DNA of 32,519 bases, from NCBI GenBank assembly GCA_022565875.1, contig JAIULY010000014.1:1-32519 (forward strand). Reading direction: 5' to 3'. A program made the translations under genes and the position numbers. Positions 31,295-32,519 of this stretch are shown here, in pieces. The stretch's first letter is position 1. Every line of letters starts with the position of its first letter. The notes under the pieces were generated by a model. It did not search any database and was not told the origin of the DNA. It saw only the letters and a list, made by a program, of their open reading frames with translations. Source of the DNA: Schleiferiaceae bacterium. Lineage in GTDB: Bacteria; Bacteroidota; Bacteroidia; Flavobacteriales; Schleiferiaceae.

Positions 31295-32519
31295 ATGCGT
31301 AAAAGATTTTACCAAGCACTTCGACGAGGAGCATGGGCATTAGTAGGTGGCGTAACGCTACTTGGAAGCAGTTGGGCATCAGCTCAATCCCTTCCTGAGC
31401 TCATGTACTTTAAATTTGACGGAACGGGTAATTCCGTCCTTAATGAAGCGGCAAACCCCGTAGCCCCCTCTGGAACACTTTCAGGGACTATGACCCAAGG
31501 GGGTACAGCCCAGTTTAACGGTGGATTGGTTGGAGATGGACAACTCTCGAATTCTGGAAATTTCAATACCGGTTGGACCACTAGCTTATCAGGGTCTTGG
31601 ACGGTGTCCGTGTACATTCAAAACATTATGAATGTTAATACCAACACATCTGTAAATATTTTCGGTTCAACTTCACATACGGGCCAGAGTATTCGCATGT
31701 ACACCAATGGTTTTGGATTAAACACCCTTTCTTTTGCTATGCCCAATAATCAGGGCTTTAGTCCAGTCGGAATTCCTGTATCCATTGGGGCTACGCTAAC
31801 CGTTCATGTGGTGCACGATGCCACAGCACAAACCATTACTATTTACAGAAATGGTGTGTTCGAAACATCTGTGCCCGCTCCTAGCAACCTTACCGTAAAT
31901 GCACCTGCGGGTTCACAACTGCTTGTTGGTGGCCACATTCAAAGCGCCACAGTAGGTAGAAATATCAATACGGGCACACTCATCGATGAGTTCCGATTGT
32001 ACGACCGGGCACTCTCTGCTTCAGAAATTGCACTTACTTGGAATCGCGAATTGCCTGTGTTGTCTGACTGTGACATTCCTGACAACCTCCAAGTAACCGC
32101 AGCTGGTGTTGAAGCTGTTTTTGATTGGGTGCCTGGCACCACCAATTCTGGCTATGTATTAGAGTATGGCCCCGCCAACTTTACCCCTGGCAACGGTACC
32201 GTTGTGACAGGCACACTGCCCGCCAACGCACCTCCTGTGACGATTACAGGACTTTCCCCTCTCACAGCATACGATTACTATTTGGCAGAGATTTGCAATA
32301 GTAATTCAGACACCAGTATTGTTTTATCAGGAAGCTTCACTACCTTGGTAGCCTGCCCTGTACCAACGCAGTTTGCCTTTAATCCGCCCAGTGGTTCTGA
32401 AATTTCCTTTTCTTGGAATTCTTTGGGTTCCAGTTTTGAAATAGAGTATGGAATAGGTGGTTTTGCCCAAGGAACAGGTACCATTCAAGCGGCTACCGGT
32501 TTGGCAGATACCATTTCAG
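31295..32519 (+). CDS. Secreted LamG/FN3 multidomain protein, partial (3' end off window)
   Basis: The gene starts at ATG 31295 and stays open for 408 codons to the window edge, so its C-terminus is missing. Residues 1-30 are a signal peptide (basic start, hydrophobic ALVGGVTLLG, end WASAQ). Residues about 33-250 form a concanavalin/LamG-like domain whose last strand reads IDEFRLYDRALSASEI, a signature of LamG_3 domains. Cys259 begins a fibronectin type III-like repeat (about 260-352, with GLSPLTAYDYYL), and Cys354 begins a second. Such proteins in Bacteroidota are usually large adhesins or extracellular enzymes exported by the type IX system; a C-terminal T9SS sorting domain would be expected beyond the window (inference). 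Confidence 0.88.
   Translation, partial: MRKRFYQALRRGAWALVGGVTLLGSSWASAQSLPELMYFKFDGTGNSVLNEAANPVAPSGTLSGTMTQGGTAQFNGGLVGDGQLSNSGNFNTGWTTSLSGSWTVSVYIQNIMNVNTNTSVNIFGSTSHTGQSIRMYTNGFGLNTLSFAMPNNQGFSPVGIPVSIGATLTVHVVHDATAQTITIYRNGVFETSVPAPSNLTVNAPAGSQLLVGGHIQSATVGRNINTGTLIDEFRLYDRALSASEIALTWNRELPVLSDCDIPDNLQVTAAGVEAVFDWVPGTTNSGYVLEYGPANFTPGNGTVVTGTLPANAPPVTITGLSPLTAYDYYLAEICNSNSDTSIVLSGSFTTLVACPVPTQFAFNPPSGSEISFSWNSLGSSFEIEYGIGGFAQGTGTIQAATGLADTIS

Noticed and set aside
31118-31315. 65-codon minus-strand frame across the LamG gene start
   Set aside because: Overlaps the signal-peptide start of a well-supported gene and has no features of its own.

Overview
The window looks like a chromosomal segment of a marine-type member of the Bacteroidota, most likely Flavobacteriales (Cryomorphaceae/Schleiferiaceae-like). 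The grounds are the gene families (paired Bacteroidota-style TonB energy transducers, an LruC-domain surface lipoprotein, a LamG/FN3 secreted protein, a BFN-UVR nuclease-domain protein), several upstream elements of the Bacteroidota sigma type (-7 box TAnnTTTG), and almost no Shine-Dalgarno sequences. The lineage call is inference; no rRNA or tRNA gene is present to test it.

Layout. 1-377 is non-coding and built from short G/C-bearing repeat units. 378-2962 (-) is a two-gene unit: a DnaQ-fold exonuclease behind a large cNMP-binding/CBS/nucleotidyltransferase protein. 3155-5566 (+) holds gcvH, a GTG-started VanZ-like membrane gene that overlaps it, and two tandem divergent TonB-type transducers, closed by a strong terminator. 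5667-7210 (+) pairs cysQ with a sulfotransferase-like gene, so a PAP-producing enzyme sits beside the enzyme that removes PAP. 7502-8356 (+) is an unrecognised outer-membrane barrel candidate, convergent with 8552-10855 (-), which encodes a BFN-UVR protein and a CNT nucleoside transporter with an extra N-terminal domain. 11053-12816 (-) is etfB-etfA. 13015-14061 (-) is a class I methyltransferase.

14309-27174 (-) is the centre of interest: a tightly packed exopolysaccharide locus. In transcription order it encodes a cytoplasmic-looking hybrid histidine kinase (HisKA-HATPase-REC-Hpt), a stand-alone CheY-type receiver, a polyprenyl-phosphate sugar transferase with a receiver-like N-terminal region and a four-Cys insert, a half-length TolC-like protein, a Wzz/BY-kinase-like protein whose kinase motifs are eroded, a Wzy-like polymerase/ligase, two family-2 glycosyltransferases, a family-4 glycosyltransferase and a Wzx-like flippase. 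This covers initiation, chain extension, flipping, polymerisation and co-polymerase functions. No OPX/Wza protein and no sugar-nucleotide synthesis genes are visible. The kinase and receiver have no DNA-binding output domain, which raises the possibility of direct post-translational control of polysaccharide synthesis.

27370-29541 (-) is a predicted surface lipoprotein with a repetitive beta-rich region and an LruC domain. Its promoter box lies in one arm of a near-perfect 33-bp dyad that carries the same -7 box on the opposite strand. 29789-30994 (-) is a GAF histidine kinase. From 31295 (+) a secreted LamG/FN3 protein begins and runs off the window. No CRISPR array, insertion sequence or complete RNA gene was seen.
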